From Opitutaceae bacterium EW11 (GTDB lineage: Bacteria; Verrucomicrobiota; Verrucomicrobiia; Opitutales; Opitutaceae), in NCBI GenBank assembly GCA_003054665.1, contig QAYY01000003.1, positions 248,001 through 312,000 on the forward strand: a stretch of 64,000 nt of DNA, given 5' to 3'. Positions 1 through 8,571 of the stretch are shown here, in pieces (position 1 is the first letter of the stretch; every line of letters begins with the position of its first letter). The notes under the pieces were generated by a model. That model had not been told where the DNA came from, ran no database searches, and worked only from the letters and a program-made list of their open reading frames with translations. Position numbers and translations under genes: made by a program.

Positions 1-431
1 TGAAGCTGATCAAGGTGTACGACTCCGACAGCCCGAAAACCGCGCTGCTCAACGGCGAAGTGGACCTGGGCGTCGTCTGGAGCGGCGAGGCCGCGCTCCT
101 CTACAAGGAGAATCCGAAGTTCCAATACGTGCTGCCCGTCGAGGGCGCGCACCAGTTCGTCGACCTGCTGGCGATCCCGCAGCAATCCAAGAACCGCCTC
201 GCGGCCCACCAGTTCATCGACTACATCCTGCGTCCGGAGGTCAGCAAAAAGATATCCGAGGCGTTCCCCTACACCAATCCCAACGGTGAAGCGCGCAAGC
301 TGCTCACCGATGCCGAGCGCGGCAATCCGGCCAGCTATCCCCCGGTCGGAAAACTCGGGACGTTCCGCCACATCGGAAAGATCAGCCAGGCAATCGATGC
401 GCTGATGACGGATTTGAAGAATGCGCGTTAA
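1..431 (+). CDS. potD: Spermidine/putrescine-type ABC transporter substrate-binding protein (C-terminal part)
   Basis: The gene enters from the left edge, reading frame starting at base 3, so only about the last 142 residues are present. The visible part has the C-terminal lobe pattern of PotD-like periplasmic binding proteins: a segment reading NGEVDLGVVWSGEAA, then a stretch ending in FVDLLAIPQQSKN and a helix AAHQFIDYILRPEVS. These match the polyamine-binding family, in which the protein captures polyamine in the periplasm for an ABC importer. It lies upstream of a permease (630) and an ATPase (1496) on the same strand. Only one permease follows; a second may lie upstream of the window. 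Substrate is inferred from family only. Confidence 0.82.
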   Translation, partial: KLIKVYDSDSPKTALLNGEVDLGVVWSGEAALLYKENPKFQYVLPVEGAHQFVDLLAIPQQSKNRLAAHQFIDYILRPEVSKKISEAFPYTNPNGEARKLLTDAERGNPASYPPVGKLGTFRHIGKISQAIDALMTDLKNAR

Positions 432-470
432 GGGCGGATCAACCTGCCGGACGAGTGCCTTGGCTTGTCC

Positions 471-583
471 TGGAGTGCGGAGACCCGCCGCCTTCTTCGA
501 GGGCGAGGCCGGGTTCGCCCCCCTACGGCATTGCGCGCCGCCAAATCGGCGCGTTCAGGGCGGCGCCAGGAGCCCGCACTTCA
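471..583. repeat. Imperfect terminal-inverted-repeat element in the 198-bp gap between potD and potB
   Basis: The gap between the binding-protein stop (431) and the permease start (630) holds a GC-rich segment. It opens with tggagtgcgg (471-480) and closes with ccgcacttca (574-583), an inverted copy with one mismatch. Inside is a second hairpin, cgcgccg (534-540) against cggcgcg (547-553). This looks like a small REP- or MITE-like palindromic unit, possibly decayed. I see no coding potential in it. Its position inside an operon could affect mRNA stability between potD and potB, which is inference. Confidence 0.4.
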
Positions 584-629
584 AGACGAGGATCTTGGCC
601 GGGCATTCGGGCACTGCCTGCTAGCCGTC

Positions 630-1499
630 ATGCGCCCGACCTCCCGCAGCTTCTCCTCCCGTCGTGCCGGCCTCCGAGCGTGGCTTCTGCTCCTGCCGAT
701 GCTCGTCTGGCTGGCTGCATTTGTCGTCGTGCCGATGGGAATCCTTCTGGTCTACAGCTTCTGCCAGCGCGACGATCTCGGCCGGGTGGTGTTTGTTTTC
801 TCCTGGGAGAACTACGCGCGGGTCTTTGACCCGACGTACCTCGCGATTTTCGGCCGATCCGTGGCCTACGCCGCGGTCACGACGGTGATCTGTGTCGCGG
901 CCGGGTATCCTGTGGGTTATTACATCGCCCGCCGGAGCGAGAAGCGGAGGAATCAGCTGTTGCTCCTGGTGATGATCCCGTTCTGGACCAGCTTCCTCGT
1001 GCGGACGTACGCGTGGATCACGATCCTGAAAAACGACGGACTGCTGAACGGCATGCTGCAGTACACGAAGCTGATTTCCGCACCCCTGGACATCATGTAC
1101 ACGCCGGCTGCGGTGATCATCGGTCTGGTGTACGCTTATCTGCCGTTCATGATCCTGCCGATCTACAGCAGTGCGGAAAAACTGGACAACGCGCTCGTGG
1201 AAGCCGCGTACGATCTTGGGGCCGGGCCGGTGCGATCGTTTGCCGAGGTCATCGTGCCATTGACCTGGCCGGGCATCGCGGCCGGAATGCTCCTCGTGTT
1301 TGTCCCGGCGATCGGGATGTTCGCCATCACCGATCTGATGGGCGGAGCACGCGTTCCTATGATCGGCAACGTCATCCAGAATCAGTTCTTCCAGGCGCGT
1401 AACTGGCCTTTTGGCGCCGCGCTGGGGGTCGTCTTCACGCTTCTGTTCGCGGTCTCGTACGCGTTGCTGCAGCGCCGGCGGGTTTGGGAGGAAGAATGA
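630..1499 (+). CDS. potB: ABC transporter permease, PotB/PotC type
   Basis: The protein is an inner-membrane subunit of a polyamine-type ABC importer, 289 residues from the ATG at 630, the usual length for PotB. An open frame extends to 465, but that stretch is arginine-rich repeat sequence, so 630 is preferred although it has no clear ribosome-binding site. Visible features are an N-terminal basic stretch, six hydrophobic segments (the first LLLLPMLVWLAAFVVVPMG), and the cytoplasmic coupling loop EAAYDLGAGPVRSFAEVIVPLTWPGI, which carries the EAA...G motif that docks with the ATPase. Its stop overlaps the start of the ATPase gene by four bases, so the two are translationally coupled. Confidence 0.9.
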   Translation: MRPTSRSFSSRRAGLRAWLLLLPMLVWLAAFVVVPMGILLVYSFCQRDDLGRVVFVFSWENYARVFDPTYLAIFGRSVAYAAVTTVICVAAGYPVGYYIARRSEKRRNQLLLLVMIPFWTSFLVRTYAWITILKNDGLLNGMLQYTKLISAPLDIMYTPAAVIIGLVYAYLPFMILPIYSSAEKLDNALVEAAYDLGAGPVRSFAEVIVPLTWPGIAAGMLLVFVPAIGMFAITDLMGGARVPMIGNVIQNQFFQARNWPFGAALGVVFTLLFAVSYALLQRRRVWEEE

Positions 1500-2605
1500 G
1501 CGCGAGCGCCCGAAAGGTGGATCCGGCCCGGATCGAAATCCGCGACGTCACCAAGCGGTTTGGGAGTTTCACCGCGGTCGACCGCGTCACCCTCACCGTC
1601 GAACCGGGCGAGTTCTTGACTCTCCTCGGCCCGTCCGGCTGCGGAAAAACGACCCTGCTCCGCATGTTGTCGGGCTTCGAGACGCCGACGGAGGGCACGA
1701 TCCACATCGGCTCCGAAGACGTGACGCACCTGCCGCCGTACCGGCGAAACGTGAACCAGGTCTTCCAGAGCTACGCGCTGTTTCCGCACCTGTCGGTTCA
1801 CGAGAACGTCGCCTTCGGTTTGCGCATGAAGAAGCTCGAGCGCGACGAGATCGACCGCCGGGTCGCGGAGGTGATGCAACTCGTCGCCCTGCAGGGATTC
1901 GAACAGCGCCGGCCGCACGAGCTTTCCGGCGGACAGCGCCAGCGCGTGGCGCTCGCCCGCGCCATCGTGCCCGAACCCGAGGTGCTGTTGCTCGACGAAC
2001 CGCTTTCTGCGCTCGACGCCAAGCTCCGCCGGGCGATGCAGATCGAGTTGAAGCGGCTGCAGCGTCAGCTCGGCCTGACGACCGTTTTTGTCACGCACGA
2101 CCAGGAAGAAGCGCTGACGTTGAGCGACCGCATCGCCGTGATGAATGCCGGCCGTATCGAACAACTCGGTACCGCTTCTTTCGTCTATCATCAACCGAGC
2201 ACGCCGTTCGTGGCCGACTTCCTGGGCGAGGCGAATCTGCTGCAGGCCGAGATTGTCGGCCGAGAGGGCGAAGCGGCGCGCGTCCGCACGCAGCAGGGTT
2301 GGGAGCTGACGATTGCCGCCCCTGAGAACCTCAACGGAGCCAAACGCGTGGTCATCTCGATCCGACCGGAGAAAGTGTTGGTTTCGAAACAGCGGATCGA
2401 GGCCGGCAACGTGTTTCCGGCGCGCGTTGCCGAGGAGCTCTTCCAAGGAGCCACCGATCGTCTCACCCTGCAGACGTCCGGAGGCGTGAAGCTGACCGCG
2501 ATCGTGGCGAACGAGAGCGCGATCCGCGAAGCGATCCACGAGGGCGATGAGGTTTTCTGCGGATTGCACGAGGACGATCTCGTGGTTGTTCGGGCCGACG
2601 AGTGA
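1496..2605 (+). CDS. potA: ABC transporter ATP-binding protein, PotA type
   Basis: This is the 369-residue ATPase of the importer. The ATG at 1496 overlaps the permease stop (ATGA) and is preceded by gggaggaaga, a good ribosome-binding site; a TTG at 1484 is less likely. The nucleotide-binding domain shows Walker [10 protein letters not shown], the Q-loop in NVNQVFQSYALFPHLSV, signature [14 protein letters not shown], Walker [13 protein letters not shown] and the H-loop in FVTHDQEEAL. The C-terminal third (about residue 240 on) has the TOBE regulatory fold seen in PotA/MalK/FbpC ATPases, with ISIRPEKVLV as the family landmark. It powers uptake of whatever the upstream binding protein recognises. 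Confidence 0.93.
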   Translation: MSASARKVDPARIEIRDVTKRFGSFTAVDRVTLTVEPGEFLTLLGPSGCGKTTLLRMLSGFETPTEGTIHIGSEDVTHLPPYRRNVNQVFQSYALFPHLSVHENVAFGLRMKKLERDEIDRRVAEVMQLVALQGFEQRRPHELSGGQRQRVALARAIVPEPEVLLLDEPLSALDAKLRRAMQIELKRLQRQLGLTTVFVTHDQEEALTLSDRIAVMNAGRIEQLGTASFVYHQPSTPFVADFLGEANLLQAEIVGREGEAARVRTQQGWELTIAAPENLNGAKRVVISIRPEKVLVSKQRIEAGNVFPARVAEELFQGATDRLTLQTSGGVKLTAIVANESAIREAIHEGDEVFCGLHEDDLVVVRADE

Positions 2606-2745
2606 GACGTGGTGAAGCGTTCCTGGTCTTGCCGTGAAAGGGCGCAGGAGCGGCGGAGTGAGTTCGTGTTTTCTTCTCGGCTTGGCGCGGCGAATCAACG
2701 CGCCTCCGGGCTGGCTCTCCGCCGGGACGGGCGTAAATTGGTGAC

Positions 2746-3801
2746 GTGATCGCCTCCGTTGCATTCCGGAATTTCAAGGCGTTGCGAAACACGACCCTCG
2801 ACCTGGCGCCGTTCAACCTCGTCATCGGCCCGAACGGCTCGGGAAAGACGAGTCTCATCCAGGCTCTGGTCCGGTTGCGGGACCTGGCGTTGTCGCCGTC
2901 CGCGACCGTCAGTCCGTTTTCGCCGAGAGCCGAGGCGCTGGAGTTGTCCTTCCGATTCGCTCCGCCGCACGCGGATGTCGAAGCGCGGATCAGTTGCTCG
3001 GCCGAACTCGTTTGGGATCTTCTCCAGGTGAAGTCGCCTTCGCCGGAACGTTGGGCGGCGGTGCGCGATGACCTTGCGCGACTGCGCAGCTACGTATTCG
3101 ACCACACCGCCATGGCGGCAGGCAGCCCTCTGTCCGAAGGCGGGCAACTCGCGGCTGACGGAGCCAACCTCGCCGCCGTGCTCGGCCAGTGGCAACGTTC
3201 GCAACCTGCGGTTTTTGGACAGGCTGAAACCGAGTTCTGCCGGCTCCTCCCGGAGTTCATTCGGCTCGAGATCCGGCAGAAGCGCGACGGACGCCAGTCG
3301 ATCACGGCCGTTCTGGGCGATGGAAGCGTCGTGCCGGCCGAGAACCTTTCCCAAGGCACGTTCTACAGCCTGGCAATGGTGGCGCTGGCCTGTGATCCGC
3401 AGCCGCCGCCGGTTCTCTGTATCGAGGAAATGGATCGCGGCATCCACCCACGCATGCTGCGGGAGGTGCGCGACCTGCTGTACCGGTTGAGCTACCCGGC
3501 GAGCGTCGGCGCATCGGCGGAGGGAGCCGGCGGCTCGCCGGATCGGACGCCGGTCCAGATCATCGCGACGACGCATTCTCCGTATCTGCTGGATCTGTTC
3601 CGCGAGCATCCGGAGGAGGTGGTGATCGCGCAGAAGCAGGGGCAGGAGGCGCGGTTCGAGCGTCTCGCGGACCGGCCCGATCTTCCCGAACTGCTTCAGG
3701 AGGGCACGCTGGGGGACATGTGGTTCTCCGGGATTCTGGGCGGCGTGCCCGATGAGGACAGCGAGTCGCGCTGGAACGACAAACCGCAGCCGGGCCGATG
3801 A
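2746..3801 (+). CDS. AAA/ABC-type ATPase of the OLD/RecF-like group (possible defence ATPase)
   Basis: A 351-residue soluble P-loop ATPase starting at a GTG (2746). Residues 1-36 give the RecF/SMC-like opening, with FRNFKALRNTTLDL and Walker A GPNGSGKT (28-35). A serine-rich middle is followed by a signature-like LSQGT (201-205), Walker B LCIEEMDRGIHP (224-235, catalytic Glu 227 or 228) and the switch region IIATTHSPYLLDLF (272-285). This is the layout of AAA_15/AAA_21 proteins used in OLD nucleases, PARIS, Gabija-like and retron modules. No coiled-coil arm is obvious. Its stop overlaps by four bases the start of a TOPRIM-like gene, so the two probably work as one complex. A housekeeping role is not excluded. 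Confidence 0.8.
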   Translation: MIASVAFRNFKALRNTTLDLAPFNLVIGPNGSGKTSLIQALVRLRDLALSPSATVSPFSPRAEALELSFRFAPPHADVEARISCSAELVWDLLQVKSPSPERWAAVRDDLARLRSYVFDHTAMAAGSPLSEGGQLAADGANLAAVLGQWQRSQPAVFGQAETEFCRLLPEFIRLEIRQKRDGRQSITAVLGDGSVVPAENLSQGTFYSLAMVALACDPQPPPVLCIEEMDRGIHPRMLREVRDLLYRLSYPASVGASAEGAGGSPDRTPVQIIATTHSPYLLDLFREHPEEVVIAQKQGQEARFERLADRPDLPELLQEGTLGDMWFSGILGGVPDEDSESRWNDKPQPGR

Positions 3802-4472
3802 AGCTGGGAATCCTCAGCGAATCTCCGGCGGACGAGGTTGCGATCCGGGTGCTGGTGGAGTCGGTGCTCCAGGAGCGCGTCGAACTGATCCAGCCGTCGC
3901 TGCGCGCACGCGGCTGGCCCTCGGTCGCCCAAGTCCTGCCGGCGGTGATACGCCATCTGCACTTCAACACCGACGCCGAGGGTCTGGTCGTCGTGGTCGA
4001 TGCGGACGATTCGGTCGTGCACACCGAGGCGCATGAAGCTCCGAGTTATTTTCATCCTCGCTGCCGGCTCTGCCAGCTGCGCGCCGTATTCCGGCAGACG
4101 GTAAAAAAGCTTCCACCCGCCCGGGGCCGAGATCGGGTCTCCCGTGGAATCGGAGTCGCGGTGCCGGCGATCGAGGGGTGGTATCTGTGCGGTCGAGACG
4201 AGCGCGTGACCGAGCAAGTGTGGCTGAAGGGCCAGGAGACGGGCGTCCCTCCCTACACCCGTTCGGAGCTGAAGTTTCGGGTCTACGGCACGGATCGGCC
4301 AAGCCTGCGCCACGAGATCGATTGCGCCCTTCAGGAGGTCGCGCGGCATTCTCGGGATTCCCGCCGGCTGGAGAACGATTTCCCCGGATTTGCCGCTCTT
4401 GCGCGTGATCTCCGGGCTTGGAAACAGGCAGCGCAATCGAATCGGCAAACGATCTCAAATCGGGACGCGTAG
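3798..4472 (+). CDS. DUF4276/TOPRIM-like protein paired with the upstream ATPase
   Basis: A 224-residue protein translated from an ATG overlapping the ATPase stop. The N-terminus, MKLGILSESPADEVAI, places Glu8 at the end of the first strand, and residues 64-71 read VVVVDADD, giving D68 and D70. An early Glu plus a DxD at the end of a hydrophobic strand is the metal-binding pattern of TOPRIM folds. The later AVPAIEGWYLC (121-131) resembles the conserved EaW motif I associate with DUF4276, a family often found beside AAA ATPases. The pair resembles split OLD/PARIS-type systems, where the TOPRIM subunit is a nuclease or effector. The family assignment is by eye; function is inferred. Confidence 0.6.
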   Translation: MKLGILSESPADEVAIRVLVESVLQERVELIQPSLRARGWPSVAQVLPAVIRHLHFNTDAEGLVVVVDADDSVVHTEAHEAPSYFHPRCRLCQLRAVFRQTVKKLPPARGRDRVSRGIGVAVPAIEGWYLCGRDERVTEQVWLKGQETGVPPYTRSELKFRVYGTDRPSLRHEIDCALQEVARHSRDSRRLENDFPGFAALARDLRAWKQAAQSNRQTISNRDA

Positions 4473-4611
4473 CAAGAGGCCGGAGCCCCGCCCGAACAGG
4501 CAGGTGCTTTTACATTTCCCCTCTGGCGGCGGCCAAAAACGGCGCTGGAACTTCCGAACGAGAAACGTTGAAATATCGTCTTACTTGGTGCGCAGTTCTC
4601 ACCCCTCGCCG

Positions 4612-6855
4612 ATGGAACGTCCCTTCAGGCTTCGCCAGTCGTACCTCCCCTGGCTGATCGAACTCCCTCTCTCCTTTCTTGCGCGGTTCTTGTACCGCGT
4701 TCGGGTGCGGGGTGTGGAGAACGTGCCGTCGTCGGGCGGCGTGCTGATTCTGGCCAACCACCTGTCTTACGTCGACACGGCCATCCTCCAGCTCGCGTGC
4801 CCGCGGCCGTTGCGGTTCGTCGGCACCGAAGGTCTGTATCGGCATTGGTTCGCGCGACTGATGATGGAGCTGAGCGGTGCGATCATCTTTTCGCCGCGTA
4901 ATTCGGTCGACGGGATGCGGCGCGTGGTCCGTGCGCTGGAAGCGGGGGAGGCTGTCTGCCTTTTCCCGGAAGGAGCGATTTCGCGCACCGGGCAGCTGAT
5001 GGAGCTGCACCGCGGGTTCGAGCTGATGGCTCGGAAAGCGAATGTGCCCGTCATCCCCGTCGCGCACGACGGCATTTGGGGCTCGGTTTTTTCGTTTTCG
5101 GCAAACAAGTACCTCTTCAAGTCGCCGCGCCTGATGCCGACGCCGGTCTGTGTCTGCTTCGGCCAACCGATCTCCGCCGAACAGGCGACTGCGGCGACGA
5201 TCCGCCAAGCTTTGCTCGACCAGGGTGCGATCGCCTTCAACGAGCGTCCTGTCCTGCAACGGCACCTCGGCCGCGAAGCCGTCCGCGGTCTCGCCAAACG
5301 TCCGCTAAGCATCGCGATCGTCGACCGCACCGCCGACCGGGCGGAGGTCAAGGCGATGAAACTCCTCGGAGTGGCGCTGGCGCTTTCGAAACGCCTGCGC
5401 CGAAATGCGCCGGAGAAACGCGTGGGCATTGTGCTGCCGCCGGGTGCCGGGGCTGCGATCGCAAATCTGGCTGTGCTCTGCGCGGGCAAGATTCCGGTGA
5501 ATCTCAATTTCACAGCGGGCCGCGCCTCGCTCGAGGCGAGCATGAAACTCGCCGGCATCGAGACGGTGATCTCCGCGGAAGCGATGCAGGCCAAGGTCCC
5601 CAACTTCCCCTGGCCGGAGAAGACGCTCGATCTGAAAAAGGAGATCCTCGCGGTGGGAAAACCGCGCCTGCTCTTCTGGATGGCCGCGGCGTTCGTTTTG
5701 CCAAACCAGCTGGTGGCTTCGCTGACGGGTCTGCCCCGGAAGGGCGGCAACACGGAGGCGGCGCTCTTGTTCACCAGCGGAAGCTCGGGCGAGCCCAAGG
5801 GCGTGGTGCTCACGCATACGAACATCCTCGCGAACTGCTGGCAGATCTCGTCGCTCTCCATTCTGCCGAGCACGGCGACGCTCCTCGGATGCCTGCCGCT
5901 GTTTCACAGCTTTGGTTTCACCGTGACGCTCTGGTATCCGATGATCCGCGGCTGCCACGTCGTCACCATCCCGAGTCCTCTCGATACAAAAAAGATCGTC
6001 GACGCCATCCGCGAAGAGGAGGTGACCGTGATGATCGGCGCGCCGACGTTCTTGCGCCCGCTGCTGAAAAAGGCGGAGTCTGCGGATCTTCGCTCGCTCG
6101 AGCTCGTGGTTTCCGGCGCCGAGAAAATGCCGCTCGAGCTCTACGATGCGTTCCTGGAGAAATTCCACATCGAGATCATGCAGGGCTACGGGCTGACCGA
6201 GACGACGCCCGTGACGAACGTGAATCAGCCGGATCCTCCGCTCATCACCGAGACGGCGGAACACCAGCCGGGCAAGCGCCTCGGCTCCGTGGGACGTATT
6301 TTCCCGGGCATGACGGCCCGGATCGTGGACCCGGAGACGATGGAGGAGCAGTCCGTCACCGAGACCGGCATGCTCCTGCTGAGAGGGGCCAACGTTTTTG
6401 GCGGCTACCTCGACGATCCCGAAAAGACGGCCGACGCCTTTCACGACGGCTGGTTCATCACCGGGGACCTGGGCCGTTTCGACGAGGCTGGCTTCATGTA
6501 CATCGAAGGCCGGCTGTCCCGCTTCTCCAAGATCGGCGGCGAGATGGTGCCGCACGGGACCATCGAGCAGAAGATCGTCGACGCTTACGGCTGGGATCAG
6601 GTCGAAGCGCCCACGCTCGTGGTTGTGGGCGTTCCGGACCCGACCAAAGGCGAGGCTCTCGTCATGCTCACGACGGAGGACGTCACGTATGAGGAAATCC
6701 GCGACAAGCTGAGCGCCGCCGGCCTGCCGAACCTCTGGGTGCCCAAGCTGGTTTACCGCGTCGACAAGATCCCGACGCTGGGCACGGGCAAGCTCGATCT
6801 GAAGGGCTGCAAAGAAATCGCCCGCGACGCCGCGTCGGCGATGGTGGTGGCGTAG
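4612..6855 (+). CDS. aas: Bifunctional 2-acyl-glycerophosphoethanolamine acyltransferase / acyl-ACP synthetase
   Basis: A 747-residue fusion that re-acylates lysophospholipids at the inner membrane. Residues 1-220 are a PlsC-type acyltransferase with the catalytic HX4D box (H50...D55 in NHLSYVD) and the acceptor-binding FPEGAIS motif. From about residue 240 there is an adenylate-forming acyl-activating enzyme. It shows the P-loop LLFTSGSSGEPKGVVLTH, the GYGLTETTP motif and GWFITGDLGRFDE followed by IEGRLSRFSKIGGEMV. The order acyltransferase then AMP-binding is that of Aas, but no major-facilitator domain (LplT) is fused. The ATG at 4612 is chosen because the acyltransferase begins there; the frame is open upstream to 4390 without domain content. 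Confidence 0.88.
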   Translation: MERPFRLRQSYLPWLIELPLSFLARFLYRVRVRGVENVPSSGGVLILANHLSYVDTAILQLACPRPLRFVGTEGLYRHWFARLMMELSGAIIFSPRNSVDGMRRVVRALEAGEAVCLFPEGAISRTGQLMELHRGFELMARKANVPVIPVAHDGIWGSVFSFSANKYLFKSPRLMPTPVCVCFGQPISAEQATAATIRQALLDQGAIAFNERPVLQRHLGREAVRGLAKRPLSIAIVDRTADRAEVKAMKLLGVALALSKRLRRNAPEKRVGIVLPPGAGAAIANLAVLCAGKIPVNLNFTAGRASLEASMKLAGIETVISAEAMQAKVPNFPWPEKTLDLKKEILAVGKPRLLFWMAAAFVLPNQLVASLTGLPRKGGNTEAALLFTSGSSGEPKGVVLTHTNILANCWQISSLSILPSTATLLGCLPLFHSFGFTVTLWYPMIRGCHVVTIPSPLDTKKIVDAIREEEVTVMIGAPTFLRPLLKKAESADLRSLELVVSGAEKMPLELYDAFLEKFHIEIMQGYGLTETTPVTNVNQPDPPLITETAEHQPGKRLGSVGRIFPGMTARIVDPETMEEQSVTETGMLLLRGANVFGGYLDDPEKTADAFHDGWFITGDLGRFDEAGFMYIEGRLSRFSKIGGEMVPHGTIEQKIVDAYGWDQVEAPTLVVVGVPDPTKGEALVMLTTEDVTYEEIRDKLSAAGLPNLWVPKLVYRVDKIPTLGTGKLDLKGCKEIARDAASAMVVA

Positions 6856-6903
6856 TCCGGGGCGTCTCGAGAGACGCTCAGGCCCGGCTTTTCGCTCTCG
6901 CCG

Positions 6904-8565
6904 TCAGAACGGAAAGTCGTTCGTCGGAACGGGCGTGGAGGCTTTTTCCTCCCGAGCTTTGCTGGCTCGTTCGTGCACCAGCTTCGGCGAAACGGTGATC
7001 GCCTTTGTCGGCTGGACGGGGCAGGCGAACTCGCACGCTCCGCAGCCGATGCAGAGCGACTCGTCGACTTCCGGAAGGCGGAGATTCTCACGGAACGGCA
7101 CCGTGTGCACCGCCTTGGTCGGGCAGTGCTCCGAACAGGCCGCGCAGTCCGTGCCGTTTTGGTCGACGATGCAGAGTCTTCGATCGAAATGAGCGACCCC
7201 CACTCGTGTGACCTGTTTTTCCGGAAGCGCCAGCGCGTCGATCGCGCCCGTCGGACAGACGTCGCCGCAGCGCGTGCAGTCGAAATTGCAGAAGGCGACC
7301 GCGAGATCGAAGCGAGGCTTCATCAATCCCGCGATGCCGTACTCGAGGAAAGCGGGCTGAAGCACGCGAGTGGGGCAGGCGCTGATACAGAGCTGGCACG
7401 CCGTGCAGCGGCTGAGAAAAGCTTCGCGGCTTCCGCTGCCGGGAGGGCAGATCGGACCGGCGTCGTGGTGTTCGCGGTGTCGTTTGCCGGAGTGTTCGCC
7501 CCCGTGTCCTTCCCCGTGGTTGCCACGGTGACGCTGCGGTCTCGCGGGCTCGGCTCCCTCGCCACCTCCGCCGCGCGCGAGCAGCGTGAGCCCTCCGAGC
7601 GCGGACAAAATCGAGGTGAGCGAATTGCTGACGAACGCCCGTCGACCCGCCGAGAAATTCGTGCTCGGCTCGGGAACCGCAGGCGCGGTGTCGACCTCGG
7701 GCTGCGGCTTTTTCCAGGAGTATTCGTACGCCAACGCGGCCTCCTTGCAGACGGAGAGACAGTCGAAACAGGCGACGCAGCGCGAGGCATCGATCTGTCG
7801 GGTGCGAAGGTCGATGCATTGAGCGCGGCAGACCTTGAGACACTCGGCACAGCGCTTGCAGCGCCGGGAATTGATCGAGAGCCGATAGGCGGCGCGCCGG
7901 GAAAGCATGCCGAGGAGGGTGCCCACAGGGCAGACGGTGTTGCAGTAGAGTCGGCCCCGCAGAGCCGACATGACGCCGATCACGACGAGGACCGTGAGCG
8001 CGACGGAGATCACGCCGAGCGAAGCCCAGACCACATCAACGCGGTACCAGCCGTGCGACGCGAGAGAGGGAAACGCGTGGACGAGCGCATTGTTGGCCAG
8101 AGTAACGACGGGTCGGACCAGCGCCGAAAAGAGGCGCCCGAAATTGCTGTACGGATCGAGAACGGCGAGCGCGAGACCGCCCCATCCGGCGACAATGGCG
8201 AGAGCGGTGGCCCAGAGAAAACCGTGGCGTATCCAGCTTCGGGCGGGGGCGTATTTCAGGAACGGCGGCGCTTGGTTGAGCAGGCGCGAGACGCGGCGGA
8301 TCACATCTTGCAGCAGTCCCAGCGGGCAGATTGCGCCGCAGTAGACCCGGCCCACCGCCAGCGTCGCGGCGAGCACGACCAGGCAGGCGATCGAGAAACT
8401 CGCTCCGGTCAGCAGCGAGAGAGCCGACGGCACGAACTGCACCGACGCGAGGGCATGTCCGAGCCGTTCGGGAGCCAGGTGACGGAAGTCGACGAACGCA
8501 AAGGCGAGGCCGACGAGGAATGCCGCCGCGACGGTGCGGCGTATCCATCTCAGACGTGCACCCAT
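6904..8565 (-). CDS. Membrane-anchored polyferredoxin, NapH-NapG-like fusion
   Basis: A 553-residue iron-sulfur protein. Residues 1-220 form a NapH/CcoG-like membrane domain with about four to five hydrophobic helices and two CxxxCP motifs (YCGAICPLG near 76-83, YCNTVCPVG near 208-215). Residues 236-273 hold two ferredoxin-like cysteine sets (CKRCAECLKVC, CVACFDCLSVC). At 307-331 comes GRRAFVSN followed by a hydrophobic run, which looks like a Tat signal of NapG embedded inside the protein. A His-rich linker (346-367) follows, then four more cysteine sets (387-515), enough for about four 4Fe-4S clusters. It probably moves electrons from quinol to periplasmic partners. It lies seven bases downstream of a DUF362 gene, likely co-transcribed. 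Confidence 0.83.
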   Translation of the reverse strand: MGARLRWIRRTVAAAFLVGLAFAFVDFRHLAPERLGHALASVQFVPSALSLLTGASFSIACLVVLAATLAVGRVYCGAICPLGLLQDVIRRVSRLLNQAPPFLKYAPARSWIRHGFLWATALAIVAGWGGLALAVLDPYSNFGRLFSALVRPVVTLANNALVHAFPSLASHGWYRVDVVWASLGVISVALTVLVVIGVMSALRGRLYCNTVCPVGTLLGMLSRRAAYRLSINSRRCKRCAECLKVCRAQCIDLRTRQIDASRCVACFDCLSVCKEAALAYEYSWKKPQPEVDTAPAVPEPSTNFSAGRRAFVSNSLTSILSALGGLTLLARGGGGEGAEPARPQRHRGNHGEGHGGEHSGKRHREHHDAGPICPPGSGSREAFLSRCTACQLCISACPTRVLQPAFLEYGIAGLMKPRFDLAVAFCNFDCTRCGDVCPTGAIDALALPEKQVTRVGVAHFDRRLCIVDQNGTDCAACSEHCPTKAVHTVPFRENLRLPEVDESLCIGCGACEFACPVQPTKAITVSPKLVHERASKAREEKASTPVPTNDFPF

Positions 8566-8571
8566 GACGCG

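Noticed and set aside
6862-6877. Hairpin gcgtct/agacgc between aas and the polyferredoxin gene
   Set aside because: A six-base stem with only four T residues twelve or more bases away is too weak for a terminator call.
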